Shown here piece by piece: positions 1 to 5,815 of a stretch of 5,815 nucleotides of DNA. Numbering within the stretch: position 1 is the first letter of the stretch; the number at the start of each line of letters is the position of its first letter. The position numbers and the translations under genes are program-made. Under the pieces are notes generated by a model that saw only the letters and a list, made by a program, of their open reading frames with translations, made no database searches and had not been told where the DNA came from. The stretch is taken from positions 1 through 5,815 of the forward strand of contig DCIS01000130.1 of the NCBI GenBank assembly GCA_002317475.1. Direction: 5' to 3'. This DNA comes from Prevotellaceae bacterium UBA1720 (GTDB lineage: Bacteria; Bacteroidota; Bacteroidia; Bacteroidales; Bacteroidaceae).

Positions 1-19
1 TTTTGTAACCTTTATGCCA

Positions 20-51
20 CAAAGTTAAGGTTTTCTTTGAAGAAATGCAAA
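20..51 (-). promoter_or_regulatory. Bacteroidetes-type promoter for a gene off the left edge
   Basis: On the minus strand there is TTTG (51 to 48), a 20-base spacer, then TAACTTTG (27 to 20). This fits the -33 TTTG / -7 TAnnTTTG form used by the Bacteroidetes primary sigma factor. Transcription would start near position 13-15 and run leftwards out of the window, so a divergently transcribed neighbour of nadB is expected there. The match is seen in the sequence; its activity is inferred. Confidence 0.6.
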
Positions 52-82
52 CCAAAATGATACAACCAATCAACTTTTTATG

Positions 83-90
83 TAGTTTTG
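83..90 (+). promoter_or_regulatory. Probable -7 box of the nadB promoter
   Basis: TAGTTTTG fits the Bacteroidetes -7 consensus TAnnTTTG and lies 56 bases upstream of the nadB ATG, giving a leader of about 50 bases. No TTG or TTTG sits at the expected -33 distance (about 59-66), so the promoter is either weak or helped by an activator. The box is a clear string match, but such 8-mers also occur by chance in AT-rich DNA. Confidence 0.45.
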
Positions 91-146
91 TAGGGAAATT
101 ACTAACAAACTTCTGACGGGAAATCATTTTGACCCGCCCAAACACA

Positions 147-1736
147 ATGATACGCAAATTTGAATTCCTGATTATAGGTGGTGGTGTGGCAGGTATGAGC
201 TACGCCCTCAAGGTGGCAAATTCTGGTAAGGGAAAGGTCGCTTTGGTATGTAAGACAACACTTGACGAGGCTAACACGGCCAAGGCTCAAGGTGGTATTG
301 CCTCTGTAACGAACCTTTTGGTAGACAATTTTGATAAGCACATCGAAGACACGATGATTGCCGGTGACTACATCAGTGACCCTGCTGCTGTTGAACAGGT
401 AGTAAAGGGTGGTCCAGATGGAATACGCGACCTCGTACAGTGGGGGGTCAATTTCGACAAGAACGAGAACGGTGAGTTCGACTTGCACCGTGAGGGTGGT
501 CACTGCGAGTTCCGTATCTTGCACCATGCTGATGATACAGGGTTTGAGATCCAGCGTGGACTAATGGAGGCAGTACGCCAGAATCCCAACATTGAAGTTC
601 TCGAAAACCATTTTGCCGTTGAAATCATCACACAGCATCACCTCGGTATTCGCGTGACACGCCGCACTCCCGATATTGAGTGCTTCGGAGCATATATCCT
701 CAATCCCGAGACGGGCAAGGTGGACACCTACCTTTCAAAGGTAACCCTCATGGCTACTGGAGGTACAGGTGCCGTTTACGCCACAACTACCAACCCCAAT
801 ATTGCCACAGGTGACGGTATTGCTATGGTTTATCGTGCCAAGGGAAAGGTAAAGGACATGGAGTTTGTACAGTTCCACCCCACAGCCCTCTATAACCCCG
901 CTGAACGTCATCCCGCTTATCTCATCACTGAGGCTATGCGTGGCTATGGTGGCATCTTACGCCTCCCTTCAGGCGAAGAATTCATGCAGAAATATGACGA
1001 ACGTCTCTCGCTCGCTCCTCGTGACATCGTGGCTCGTGCCATTGACAAGGAGATGAAGATTCATGGCCTTGACCATGTTTGTCTGGATGTCACCCACAAG
1101 GATCCCGAAGAGACCAAGCACCATTTCCCCAACATCTACGCCAAGTGTCTCTCCATTGGTATCGACATCACCAAGGAATACATTCCCGTTGCCCCCTGTG
1201 CTCACTATATGTGTGGTGGTATCAAGGTTGACCTGGACGGTCAGACCAGCATCAAGCGCCTCTATGCCGTAGGTGAATGTTCTTGCACAGGTCTACACGG
1301 TGGTAATCGTTTGGCCAGCAATTCACTTATTGAAGCCGTGGTTTATGCAGATGCCTCTGCCAAGCATTCACTGGAGGTTGTGGATCAGTATACCTTTAAT
1401 GACCGTATCCCCGAATGGAACGACGAGGGTACACTTACCAACGAGGAGAAAGTACTCATTGCTCAGGATGCCAAGGAGGTCAACCAAATTATGTCTACCT
1501 ACGTGGGTATCGTACGTTCAGACTTACGTTTACACCGTGCTTGGGAACGTCTTGACCTCCTCTATGAGGAGACAGAGCACCTCTTCAAGCGTGTTAAACC
1601 CACCAAGGACATCTGCGAACTCCGTAATATGATCAATGTAGGCTACCTCATCACCCGTGGTGCCATTGAACGTAAGGAAAGCCGTGGTCTGCATTACACC
1701 ATTGACTATCCCGTCCACGCCTACGACGAGAAGTAA
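147..1736 (+). CDS. nadB: L-aspartate oxidase (NadB)
   Basis: This cytoplasmic FAD enzyme oxidises L-aspartate to iminoaspartate, which quinolinate synthase NadA then condenses to quinolinate for de novo NAD synthesis. The protein has 529 residues, the usual length. Residues 8-16 hold the FAD dinucleotide fold (LIIGGGVAG), and AKAQGGIAS lies at 45-53. The REGGHCEFRILHHADDTG segment (115-132) is typical of the succinate dehydrogenase/fumarate reductase flavoprotein superfamily. Residues aligning with the E. coli NadB active site are present: H244 in QFHPTALYNP, R292 in PRDIVARAID, H353 in APCAHYMCGG and R388 in GGNRLASNSL. The C-terminal helical domain is complete. No sdhB/frdB partner gene lies next to it, and the sequence is NadB-like rather than SdhA. 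I chose the ATG at 147, which opens with MIRKFEFLIIGGG as in related NadB proteins. An in-frame TTG at 129 would add six residues with no support. nadA and nadC are not in the window. The gene looks monocistronic, with its own promoter and terminator. Confidence 0.95.
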   Translation: MIRKFEFLIIGGGVAGMSYALKVANSGKGKVALVCKTTLDEANTAKAQGGIASVTNLLVDNFDKHIEDTMIAGDYISDPAAVEQVVKGGPDGIRDLVQWGVNFDKNENGEFDLHREGGHCEFRILHHADDTGFEIQRGLMEAVRQNPNIEVLENHFAVEIITQHHLGIRVTRRTPDIECFGAYILNPETGKVDTYLSKVTLMATGGTGAVYATTTNPNIATGDGIAMVYRAKGKVKDMEFVQFHPTALYNPAERHPAYLITEAMRGYGGILRLPSGEEFMQKYDERLSLAPRDIVARAIDKEMKIHGLDHVCLDVTHKDPEETKHHFPNIYAKCLSIGIDITKEYIPVAPCAHYMCGGIKVDLDGQTSIKRLYAVGECSCTGLHGGNRLASNSLIEAVVYADASAKHSLEVVDQYTFNDRIPEWNDEGTLTNEEKVLIAQDAKEVNQIMSTYVGIVRSDLRLHRAWERLDLLYEETEHLFKRVKPTKDICELRNMINVGYLITRGAIERKESRGLHYTIDYPVHAYDEK

Positions 1737-1776
1737 AGGTGGGGCCTCAAAAATGATGAGATACTATCTCAAGAAT

Positions 1777-1804
1777 AGAGGGAAGTCCGTTTGGGCTTCC
1801 CTTT
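1777..1804 (+). terminator. Intrinsic terminator after nadB
   Basis: The core arms 1779-1788 (AGGGAAGTCC) and 1793-1802 (GGGCTTCCCT) pair over 10 bases with one G·U, closing a GTTT loop. Two further pairs (one of them G·U) extend the stem to 1777 and 1804. The downstream tract (TTTCCTAT) is pyrimidine-rich but not a pure U run. The stem lies about 40 bases after the nadB stop and before the next promoter, where a terminator is expected. Confidence 0.7.
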
Positions 1805-1853
1805 CCTATACCATAATGTGCTCAGTTTTACATTATTTATAGGTTCGTATTCG

Positions 1854-1881
1854 TTGATTAGAAATAAAATACTTAACTTTG
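1854..1881 (+). promoter_or_regulatory. Promoter of the radical SAM-trkH operon
   Basis: TTG (1854-1856), a 17-base spacer and TAACTTTG (1874-1881) match the Bacteroidetes -33/-7 pattern. The start of transcription would fall near 1887-1890, leaving a short leader of about 25 bases before the ATG at 1914. This promoter decides the start of the radical SAM gene: the upstream in-frame ATG at 1791 lies in the nadB terminator hairpin and upstream of this promoter. Confidence 0.6.
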
Positions 1882-1913
1882 CGCCCAAATTCCCTCTTAG
1901 AAGATACGGAAAA

Positions 1914-2690
1914 ATGAGCACGGTAATATATCCTTCACCCATATTTGGTCCTATACACAGTCGTAGACTGGGGGTTTCGCTGGGCATCAATCTGCTGCCC
2001 GCTGATGGAAAAGTGTGCAGTTTTGATTGCATCTATTGCGAATGTGGATACAATGCCACACACCGCGCTCACCTGAAATTCCCTACTCGCACGGAAGTGC
2101 TTGAGGCCCTTGAGAAACGTTTGCAGGACATGCAGCAGAATGGTCCAAAGCCTGATGTACTTACCTTTGCCGGTAACGGAGAACCGACCCTGCATCCTCA
2201 TTTCCCGGAAATTATGGCTGGGGTGACGACATTGCGCGACCAGTATTTCCCAGAGGCCAAGATCAGCGTACTAAGCAATGCCACTCGCATCAACGACGAA
2301 AAGGTGCGTGAGGCCTTGTTGCACGTAGACAACGCCATTCTGAAACTAGACACGGTCGATGCAGGCTATATCGCCAAAACAGACCGGCCTGTAGGGCATT
2401 ACGACGTCGAGGAGCAGTTGCATTGGCTTGAAGTAATGGGCGAACATATCATCATCCAGACGATGTTCATGCAGGGCATGCATGAAGGAGAGGACATAAA
2501 CAATTGTACACCTGAGTTTGTCAATCCTTGGTTAGATGCTCTGAAGCGCATCAATCCACGTCAGGTTATGATCTACACCATTGATCGCGAGACTCCCTCC
2601 CCTTGTCTGGAAAAGGCTACCCACGAGCAACTGGATGCCATTGCCGAACAAGTCAGAACATTAGGACTGGAGGTAAGCGTAAGTTATTGA
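1914..2690 (+). CDS. Radical SAM protein, COG0731 type, substrate unknown
   Basis: Predicted soluble radical SAM enzyme of 258 residues. C35, C39 and C42 form the CxxxCxxC motif (CSFDCIYC) that binds the [4Fe-4S] cluster; reductive cleavage of S-adenosylmethionine there yields the 5'-deoxyadenosyl radical. The N-terminal FGPIHSRRLGVSLGINLLP (11-29) is the signature of the small Fe-S oxidoreductases grouped as COG0731, distantly related to the tRNA wybutosine enzyme TYW1. FAGNGEPTLHP (85-95) fits the GGE-like SAM-binding strand, and SVLSNAT (118-124) a following core strand. There is a further C44 just after the cluster motif, plus C198 and C231, but no second cluster motif or SPASM-like C-terminal domain. 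I take the ATG at 1914: related proteins start close to this point, and the 41-residue in-frame extension to 1791 is hydrophobic, crosses a terminator and a promoter, and has no family resemblance. The stop is 7 bases before trkH. The family is clear; the reaction is not known and the neighbours do not reveal it. Confidence 0.88.
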   Translation: MSTVIYPSPIFGPIHSRRLGVSLGINLLPADGKVCSFDCIYCECGYNATHRAHLKFPTRTEVLEALEKRLQDMQQNGPKPDVLTFAGNGEPTLHPHFPEIMAGVTTLRDQYFPEAKISVLSNATRINDEKVREALLHVDNAILKLDTVDAGYIAKTDRPVGHYDVEEQLHWLEVMGEHIIIQTMFMQGMHEGEDINNCTPEFVNPWLDALKRINPRQVMIYTIDRETPSPCLEKATHEQLDAIAEQVRTLGLEVSVSY

Positions 2691-2697
2691 TACAACG

Positions 2698-4188
2698 ATG
2701 AAGCGAGGTATATTTGGAACACTGGTTATGATGGAAAGTGCATTCTTGTTGCTTTCCGTAATTGTATCCCTGCACTATAAGTTTGAGTCAGGAGATAATG
2801 ACTGGTTTCCACTATTAGCCACTGCAGGCATTTGTCTGATTATAGGTGCTATGGCCCGCTTCGTGTTCAAACCCAACAAGGAGAAAGTACGCCTGACACG
2901 TGCTGACAGTTTCCTGGTCGTAGCCTTGTCATGGGTAGTGATGACTCTGCTAGGCGCTATCCCCTTCGTATGGATTTTGGGTATTGATATCCCCAGTGCT
3001 ATCTTTGAAACCATGAGTGGCTTTACCACTACAGGAGCTACAGTGCTAAGTGGACTAGATTCCATGCCTCATGGACTGCTCTTCTGGCGCAGTCTGACAC
3101 ATTGGATGGGTGGTCTGGGAATCGTGGTTTTTAGTTTTGCCCTATTGCCTACCTACGACATGAAGAACAGCAACGTCTTCTCAGCCGAGGTGACGGGTAT
3201 CGGACTGGACAAACTTCGTCCAAAGATAGGCAGTACAGCACGACGTCTGTTAGCGATATACCTCTTCCTTACAATTGTCTGCACAGCAGCCTATTGGATA
3301 GGTCCTATGAACTTGTTTGACGCGGCATGTCATGCGATGAGTACTATTGCTACAGGTGGTTTCAGCACCCATGATCGCAGCATGGCCTATTTCGGTTCCT
3401 CGTATTTGGAGTATGTCAGTATCATATTCATGCTCCTGGCCAGCATCAACTTCTCCCTCTATTACTATGCCAGTATCCGCAGATCAAAGGTTTTGTGGAG
3501 AAACGAAGAGATGCGCACCTTCTTGGGGATTTGGATGGTATGTGTAGCCATTTTTGTAGCACTTTTCATGTGGGCTCCTGTACCTGAGACAGCCACAGGG
3601 ACCCTACCTCCAGCAGGCGAGCCTCAGTTACGTACAGCCCTGTTTCACACTACCAGCGTGATGACCTCAACAGGTTTCCAAGGGCAGTATTTCGACTATG
3701 TGGCCTGGGGTGATGCCTTTTGGATGCCTACGGTATTCATCATGACCATTGGTGGTTGCGCAGGTAGCACAGCTGGTGGCATGAAGGTTATCCGCATCAT
3801 CATCTGTGCCAAGAGCGTACTGAAGGAGTTTATCTTGCAACTCCACCCACGCGCTATTCGTAGTATCAAGGTAAGTGGTGTCGTCATTCCTGACGAACGT
3901 GTTCGCCGCACCCTGGCCTTTGTCTTCCTCTACCTACTGCTGGTAACTGGCGGTATGGTGGTGTTTAGCATCCTGGGGTTGGATGTAGATACCAGTCTGG
4001 GCAGTTGTGTCTCCATGCTGAGTAATGTAGGCCCAGGTACCGGTATGGTTGGGCCGGCTTGTAATTTCAGTCATGTGCATTGGTTCAACAAACTGCTTAT
4101 GAGTTTCTATATGCTTGTGGGACGTCTGGAGATATACACCGTATTATTCCTGCTCATGCCCAGTTTCTGGCGTGAAAGAACAAAATAA
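2698..4188 (+). CDS. trkH: TrkH family potassium uptake channel subunit
   Basis: Inner-membrane K+-translocating subunit of a Trk system, 496 residues and full length. Hydrophobic segments run throughout, and all four M-P-M pore repeats are visible: SGFTTTGAT (107-115), MSTIATGGFST (214-224), SVMTSTGFQ (320-328) and LSNVGPGTGM (441-450). Each contributes a glycine to the K+ selectivity filter. The third repeat's intramembrane gating loop, GGCAGSTAGGMK (352-363), is intact, as is the conserved Arg of GRLEIYT (R476), which lies near the pore in TrkH/KtrB proteins. TrkH normally works with TrkA, a cytoplasmic nucleotide-binding RCK ring; no trkA lies in this window, although the two are often adjacent. 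The ATG lies 7 bases after the radical SAM stop with no clear Shine-Dalgarno sequence, so co-transcription and perhaps translational coupling are likely. KtrB is an alternative name within the superfamily, but length and the extended N-terminus favour TrkH. Confidence 0.95.
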   Translation: MKRGIFGTLVMMESAFLLLSVIVSLHYKFESGDNDWFPLLATAGICLIIGAMARFVFKPNKEKVRLTRADSFLVVALSWVVMTLLGAIPFVWILGIDIPSAIFETMSGFTTTGATVLSGLDSMPHGLLFWRSLTHWMGGLGIVVFSFALLPTYDMKNSNVFSAEVTGIGLDKLRPKIGSTARRLLAIYLFLTIVCTAAYWIGPMNLFDAACHAMSTIATGGFSTHDRSMAYFGSSYLEYVSIIFMLLASINFSLYYYASIRRSKVLWRNEEMRTFLGIWMVCVAIFVALFMWAPVPETATGTLPPAGEPQLRTALFHTTSVMTSTGFQGQYFDYVAWGDAFWMPTVFIMTIGGCAGSTAGGMKVIRIIICAKSVLKEFILQLHPRAIRSIKVSGVVIPDERVRRTLAFVFLYLLLVTGGMVVFSILGLDVDTSLGSCVSMLSNVGPGTGMVGPACNFSHVHWFNKLLMSFYMLVGRLEIYTVLFLLMPSFWRERTK

Positions 4189-4197
4189 AAGCCACAC

Positions 4198-4851
4198 GTG
4201 AGACGCTTTCTGACCATACTTCTCTTCTTCATCCCCATACTGGCCAAGTCGCAGGATAGGGAGGTGATGAGCATTCCAGAAGCAATGGAGGGCAGTCACT
4301 CGGAGTATGATGGAAAGAGTGCCGTAAACCTACAGTTCTTTCGATACAAAAAGCAGGAATTATATGAAGGCGAGATGATATGGGGATATCTGATGCCAGA
4401 ATTACCTGTTTATCCCCCTATTAAGTTCAAAAACGAGAAGCAACGCGCCAAGTACAACAAACTGATACAAAATGTCAAGCGTACCTTGCCCATTGCCCAG
4501 CGTATCAGGGGCATCATAGGTGAAACGTATGAGATACTGGAAATGTTGCCCGACGAAAAGAGCAAATCTGCTCATATCAGTGCCGTAGAGAAGAGCATCA
4601 AGCAACAATTCACTCCTGAGATGAAGAAACTGACCTACTCCCAAGGCAAGCTGCTCATCAAACTGATTGACCGTGAATGCAATCAGTCTTCCTACGAGAT
4701 TGTACAAGCTTTCTTTGGCCCTACTAAGGCTGCTTTCTATCAGATGTTTGCATGGACATTCCGCTCAAGTCTCAAAAAGGAGTACCGCCCAGACGACGAT
4801 GACAAGATGATAGAGCGTGTGGTACGCCAGATTGAGACAGGACAGCTGTAA
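4198..4851 (+). CDS. DUF4294 family exported protein, function unknown
   Basis: The 217-residue protein matches the Bacteroidetes-restricted DUF4294 family. Residues 1-18 form a signal peptide: MRR, a hydrophobic core LTILLFFIPIL, then AKS before Q19, a plausible signal peptidase I site. There is no lipobox Cys, so the mature protein is probably periplasmic. The conserved core is alpha-helical and charged: YNKLIQNVKRTLPIA (86-100), LTYSQGKLLIKLIDRE (145-160) and NQSSY (162-166). The tail is acidic (DDDD, 199-202) before a last helix. The only Cys in the mature part is C161. The start is GTG at 4198, 9 bases after the trkH stop; it is preferred because it supplies the signal peptide, while the next ATG (4267) would remove it. 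The gene shares the presumed operon with trkH, and a link to the cell envelope is possible, but no function is established. I recognise the family from the core motifs, not from a search. Confidence 0.85.
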   Translation: MRRFLTILLFFIPILAKSQDREVMSIPEAMEGSHSEYDGKSAVNLQFFRYKKQELYEGEMIWGYLMPELPVYPPIKFKNEKQRAKYNKLIQNVKRTLPIAQRIRGIIGETYEILEMLPDEKSKSAHISAVEKSIKQQFTPEMKKLTYSQGKLLIKLIDRECNQSSYEIVQAFFGPTKAAFYQMFAWTFRSSLKKEYRPDDDDKMIERVVRQIETGQL

Positions 4852-4866
4852 AAGAAAGAGGGTTCA

Positions 4867-4885
4867 AGTACTAAGGGTTAATACT
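4867..4885 (+). repeat. Short imperfect palindrome upstream of yidD
   Basis: AGTACTAA and TTAATACT flank a GGG centre, with seven of eight positions pairing. It lies 15 bases after the DUF4294 stop and 11 bases before the yidD ATG. It is too AT-rich and short for a convincing terminator. It could be an operator or an RNA fold near the yidD start, or chance. Confidence 0.25.
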
Positions 4886-4896
4886 GTTATTTTACT

Positions 4897-5136
4897 ATGG
4901 AAATATTTCAGAGAATAGGTAGACTCATATCATGGGTTTTGATATTACCCATACGAGGTTATCAGCGCTATATTTCTCCGCTGACTCCCCCTGCATGCCG
5001 TTTCACGCCCACTTGTAGCCAATACGCCATAGAGGCTCTTCGCAAGCACGGACCTATCAAGGGACTGGCATTGGCCATTTGGCGCATCCTGAGGTGTAAT
5101 CCTTGGGGAGGAAGCGGCTACGACCCCGTTCCATAG
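4897..5136 (+). CDS. yidD: Membrane protein insertion efficiency factor YidD
   Basis: Small membrane-associated protein of 79 residues that helps YidC insert inner-membrane proteins. The family is recognised by YQRYISPLTPPACRFTPTCS (22-41), YAIEALRKHG (43-52) and RILRCNPWGGSGYDPVP (63-79). The three conserved cysteines are C34, C40 and C67. The N-terminal 20 residues (IGRLISWVLILPIRG) form an amphipathic or membrane-contacting helix. The length is usual for Bacteroidetes members. The gene begins 45 bases after the DUF4294 stop, with no recognisable Shine-Dalgarno and no clear TAnnTTTG box, so read-through from the trkH operon is the simplest source of transcript. The gene normally lies just downstream of rnpA in the same direction. 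Here it points at rnpA from the other side, with 18 bases between the two stops. Confidence 0.95.
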   Translation: MEIFQRIGRLISWVLILPIRGYQRYISPLTPPACRFTPTCSQYAIEALRKHGPIKGLALAIWRILRCNPWGGSGYDPVP

Positions 5137-5139
5137 AAG

Positions 5140-5177
5140 CAACAAACGCAGGGCTTATGATTGCTCTGCGTTTATTG
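5140..5177. terminator. Bidirectional terminator between yidD and rnpA
   Basis: Positions 5140-5154 pair with 5163-5177 over 15 positions with one mismatch and one G·U; the core is AAACGCAG against CTGCGTTT. The 8-base loop (5155-5162) holds the rnpA stop codon, so the last rnpA codons form one arm. Reading rightwards, the stem ends in TTTATTG then TTTCC; reading leftwards, in TTTGTTG then CTTC. U tracts are modest on both sides, but the position between two convergent stops strongly suggests shared termination. Confidence 0.65.
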
Positions 5178-5568
5178 TTTCCTCCAATTTGTTCAATAGT
5201 TTCTTCACCTTTTCCTCAATTACATCCGTAGGAAAATGCTCATCGCTGAGCCAGATAAAGGAAAGAGCAAGTCCCTTACCCTCAGGAAGAGAAGAGAGCA
5301 GAGAGTGCTTGTTCAGGCGGTATGACTCGCGTATCTGTCTTTTCACCCTGTTTCTGTCTACGGCATGCTTGAAATGGCGCTTTGAGACAGAGATAAGCAA
5401 TTGTACGGCTGCTCCCTGTTTACCACTTCCCTCGTTCAGGTCAATGGGCATATATATAGCCCTAATCGGATAGGCAGAGAACGATTTGTTTCCGCCTGCG
5501 AAAAGGGCCTCTATCACCTTGTGACTGCAGAGGCGTTCGGCCTTGCAAAAGGTGTTTCTGTTAGTCAT
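5155..5568 (-). CDS. rnpA: Ribonuclease P protein component (RnpA)
   Basis: Basic protein subunit that binds the RNase P RNA and supports 5' leader removal from precursor tRNAs in the cytoplasm. It has 137 residues, slightly longer than the roughly 115-120 common elsewhere but usual for Bacteroidetes. The N-terminus TFCKAERLCS (6-15) matches the family's substrate-contacting start. The RNR signature runs from SKRHFKHAV (62-70) through DRNRVKRQIRESYR (71-84), with R72-N73-R74 at its centre. A central insertion (IDLNEGSGKQG, 42-52) and the C-terminal helix (VIEEKVKKLLNKLEE, 116-130) explain the extra length. The ATG overlaps the end of hemD by 8 bases (ATGACTAA), so translation is likely coupled to hemD. 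This differs from the rpmH-rnpA order near dnaA in many other bacteria but is familiar in Bacteroidetes. The 3' end forms part of the terminator shared with yidD. Confidence 0.95.
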   Translation of the reverse strand: MTNRNTFCKAERLCSHKVIEALFAGGNKSFSAYPIRAIYMPIDLNEGSGKQGAAVQLLISVSKRHFKHAVDRNRVKRQIRESYRLNKHSLLSSLPEGKGLALSFIWLSDEHFPTDVIEEKVKKLLNKLEETINAEQS

Positions 5569-5815
5569 TCAGATGCTTCAAGTAGTTGTCCAGCGCCATG
5601 GTGATGCTGGGGCACTGTGGTGTGGGTGCCTCCAGGTCTACACGTAATCCCTCTTCCTTGGCAGCCTTTGAGGTAGCAGGACCAAAGGTCGCGATAGCCA
5701 TCTCCTTCTGCTCGAACTCAGGGAAATTCTTCTTCAGCGAAACGATTCCACTTGGACTGAAGAATACAAGCATATCATAGTCAAATGCCTCATCCGCAGC
5801 AAAATCATTGCTAAC
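5561..5815 (-). CDS. hemD: Uroporphyrinogen-III synthase (HemD), C-terminal part
   Basis: Partial gene: 84 codons and the stop are visible, and the 5' part lies beyond the right edge. HemD closes and inverts ring D of hydroxymethylbilane to give uroporphyrinogen III in the tetrapyrrole pathway. The visible part covers the end of one domain and the family's C-terminal signature: DYDMLVFFSPSGIVSL, then IATFGPATSKAAKEEGLRV, then APTPQCPSITMALDNYL. The FFSPSG and FGPAT segments match the conserved strand-loop motifs of HemD. The frame is open to the window edge, so the internal ATG at 5773 is not the start. It overlaps rnpA by 8 bases. HemD proteins are divergent, but these motifs and the rnpA neighbour make the call firm. 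Confidence 0.88.
   Translation of the reverse strand, partial: VSNDFAADEAFDYDMLVFFSPSGIVSLKKNFPEFEQKEMAIATFGPATSKAAKEEGLRVDLEAPTPQCPSITMALDNYLKHLND

Noticed and set aside
115..138. GACGGG...CCCGCC inverted repeat just before the nadB ATG, a possible leader hairpin
   Set aside because: The arms are only six bases with one mismatch around a 12-base loop. It is too weak to call and matches no riboswitch I know.
129..146. TTG start for nadB giving six more residues (MTRPNT)
   Set aside because: The ATG at 147 gives the N-terminus typical of NadB; the TTG adds residues with no family resemblance.
102..527. Open frame of 141 codons on the minus strand over the nadB start
   Set aside because: It is a shadow of nadB: low-complexity Val/Leu/Thr-rich translation, no family resemblance, and it crosses the nadB promoter.
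1753..1842. Possible 29-residue small ORF (MMRYYLKNRGKSVW...) after nadB
   Set aside because: It spans the terminator hairpin and stops before the next promoter; nothing suggests that it is translated.
4402..4707. Minus-strand open frame of 101 codons in the DUF4294 gene
   Set aside because: It is antisense to a recognisable protein core and has no motifs of its own.
5586..5780. Plus-strand open frame of 64 codons at the right end
   Set aside because: It is antisense to hemD, whose motifs are clear on the minus strand.
1..5815. Mobile element, CRISPR array, toxin-antitoxin pair or defence system
   Set aside because: I looked on both strands for repeats with spacers, terminal inverted repeats and small toxin-like gene pairs and saw none. 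All the genes are core chromosomal families.

Overview
The window looks like the chromosome of a Bacteroidales bacterium of the Prevotella/Segatella kind. Four things point there. The predicted proteins (aspartate oxidase, a DUF4294 protein, TrkH, and HemD next to RnpA) have Bacteroidetes-type sequences. The intergenic regions carry the Bacteroidetes promoter form (-33 TTTG, -7 TAnnTTTG). The start codons lack good Shine-Dalgarno sequences. Base composition is moderate. These are chromosomal housekeeping genes; I see no transposase, integrase, phage gene, CRISPR array, tRNA or rRNA.

Layout. Positions 1-146 form a divergent intergenic region. A strong minus-strand promoter serves a gene off the left edge, and a weaker plus-strand -7 box precedes nadB (147-1736, L-aspartate oxidase, first step of de novo NAD synthesis). 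nadB ends at an intrinsic terminator (about 1777-1804). A new promoter (1854-1881) then drives a plus-strand group: a COG0731-type radical SAM protein of unknown substrate (1914-2690), the potassium channel subunit TrkH (2698-4188) and a secreted DUF4294 protein (4198-4851). These three are 7 and 9 bases apart, so they are probably one operon. yidD (4897-5136) follows after 45 bases and may be read through from it.

From the right edge the opposite strand is read: the 3' end of hemD (uroporphyrinogen-III synthase), overlapping by 8 bases with rnpA (RNase P protein). rnpA and yidD meet tail to tail over a hairpin that can terminate transcription from both sides. rnpA and yidD are usually co-directional neighbours, so this convergent order is the most notable layout feature.

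The genes do not form one pathway. They cover NAD synthesis, K+ uptake, tRNA 5' processing, membrane protein insertion and heme synthesis. I found no convincing new defence or mobile system. The least understood parts are the radical SAM protein and the DUF4294 protein, which sit on either side of trkH in the same apparent operon.
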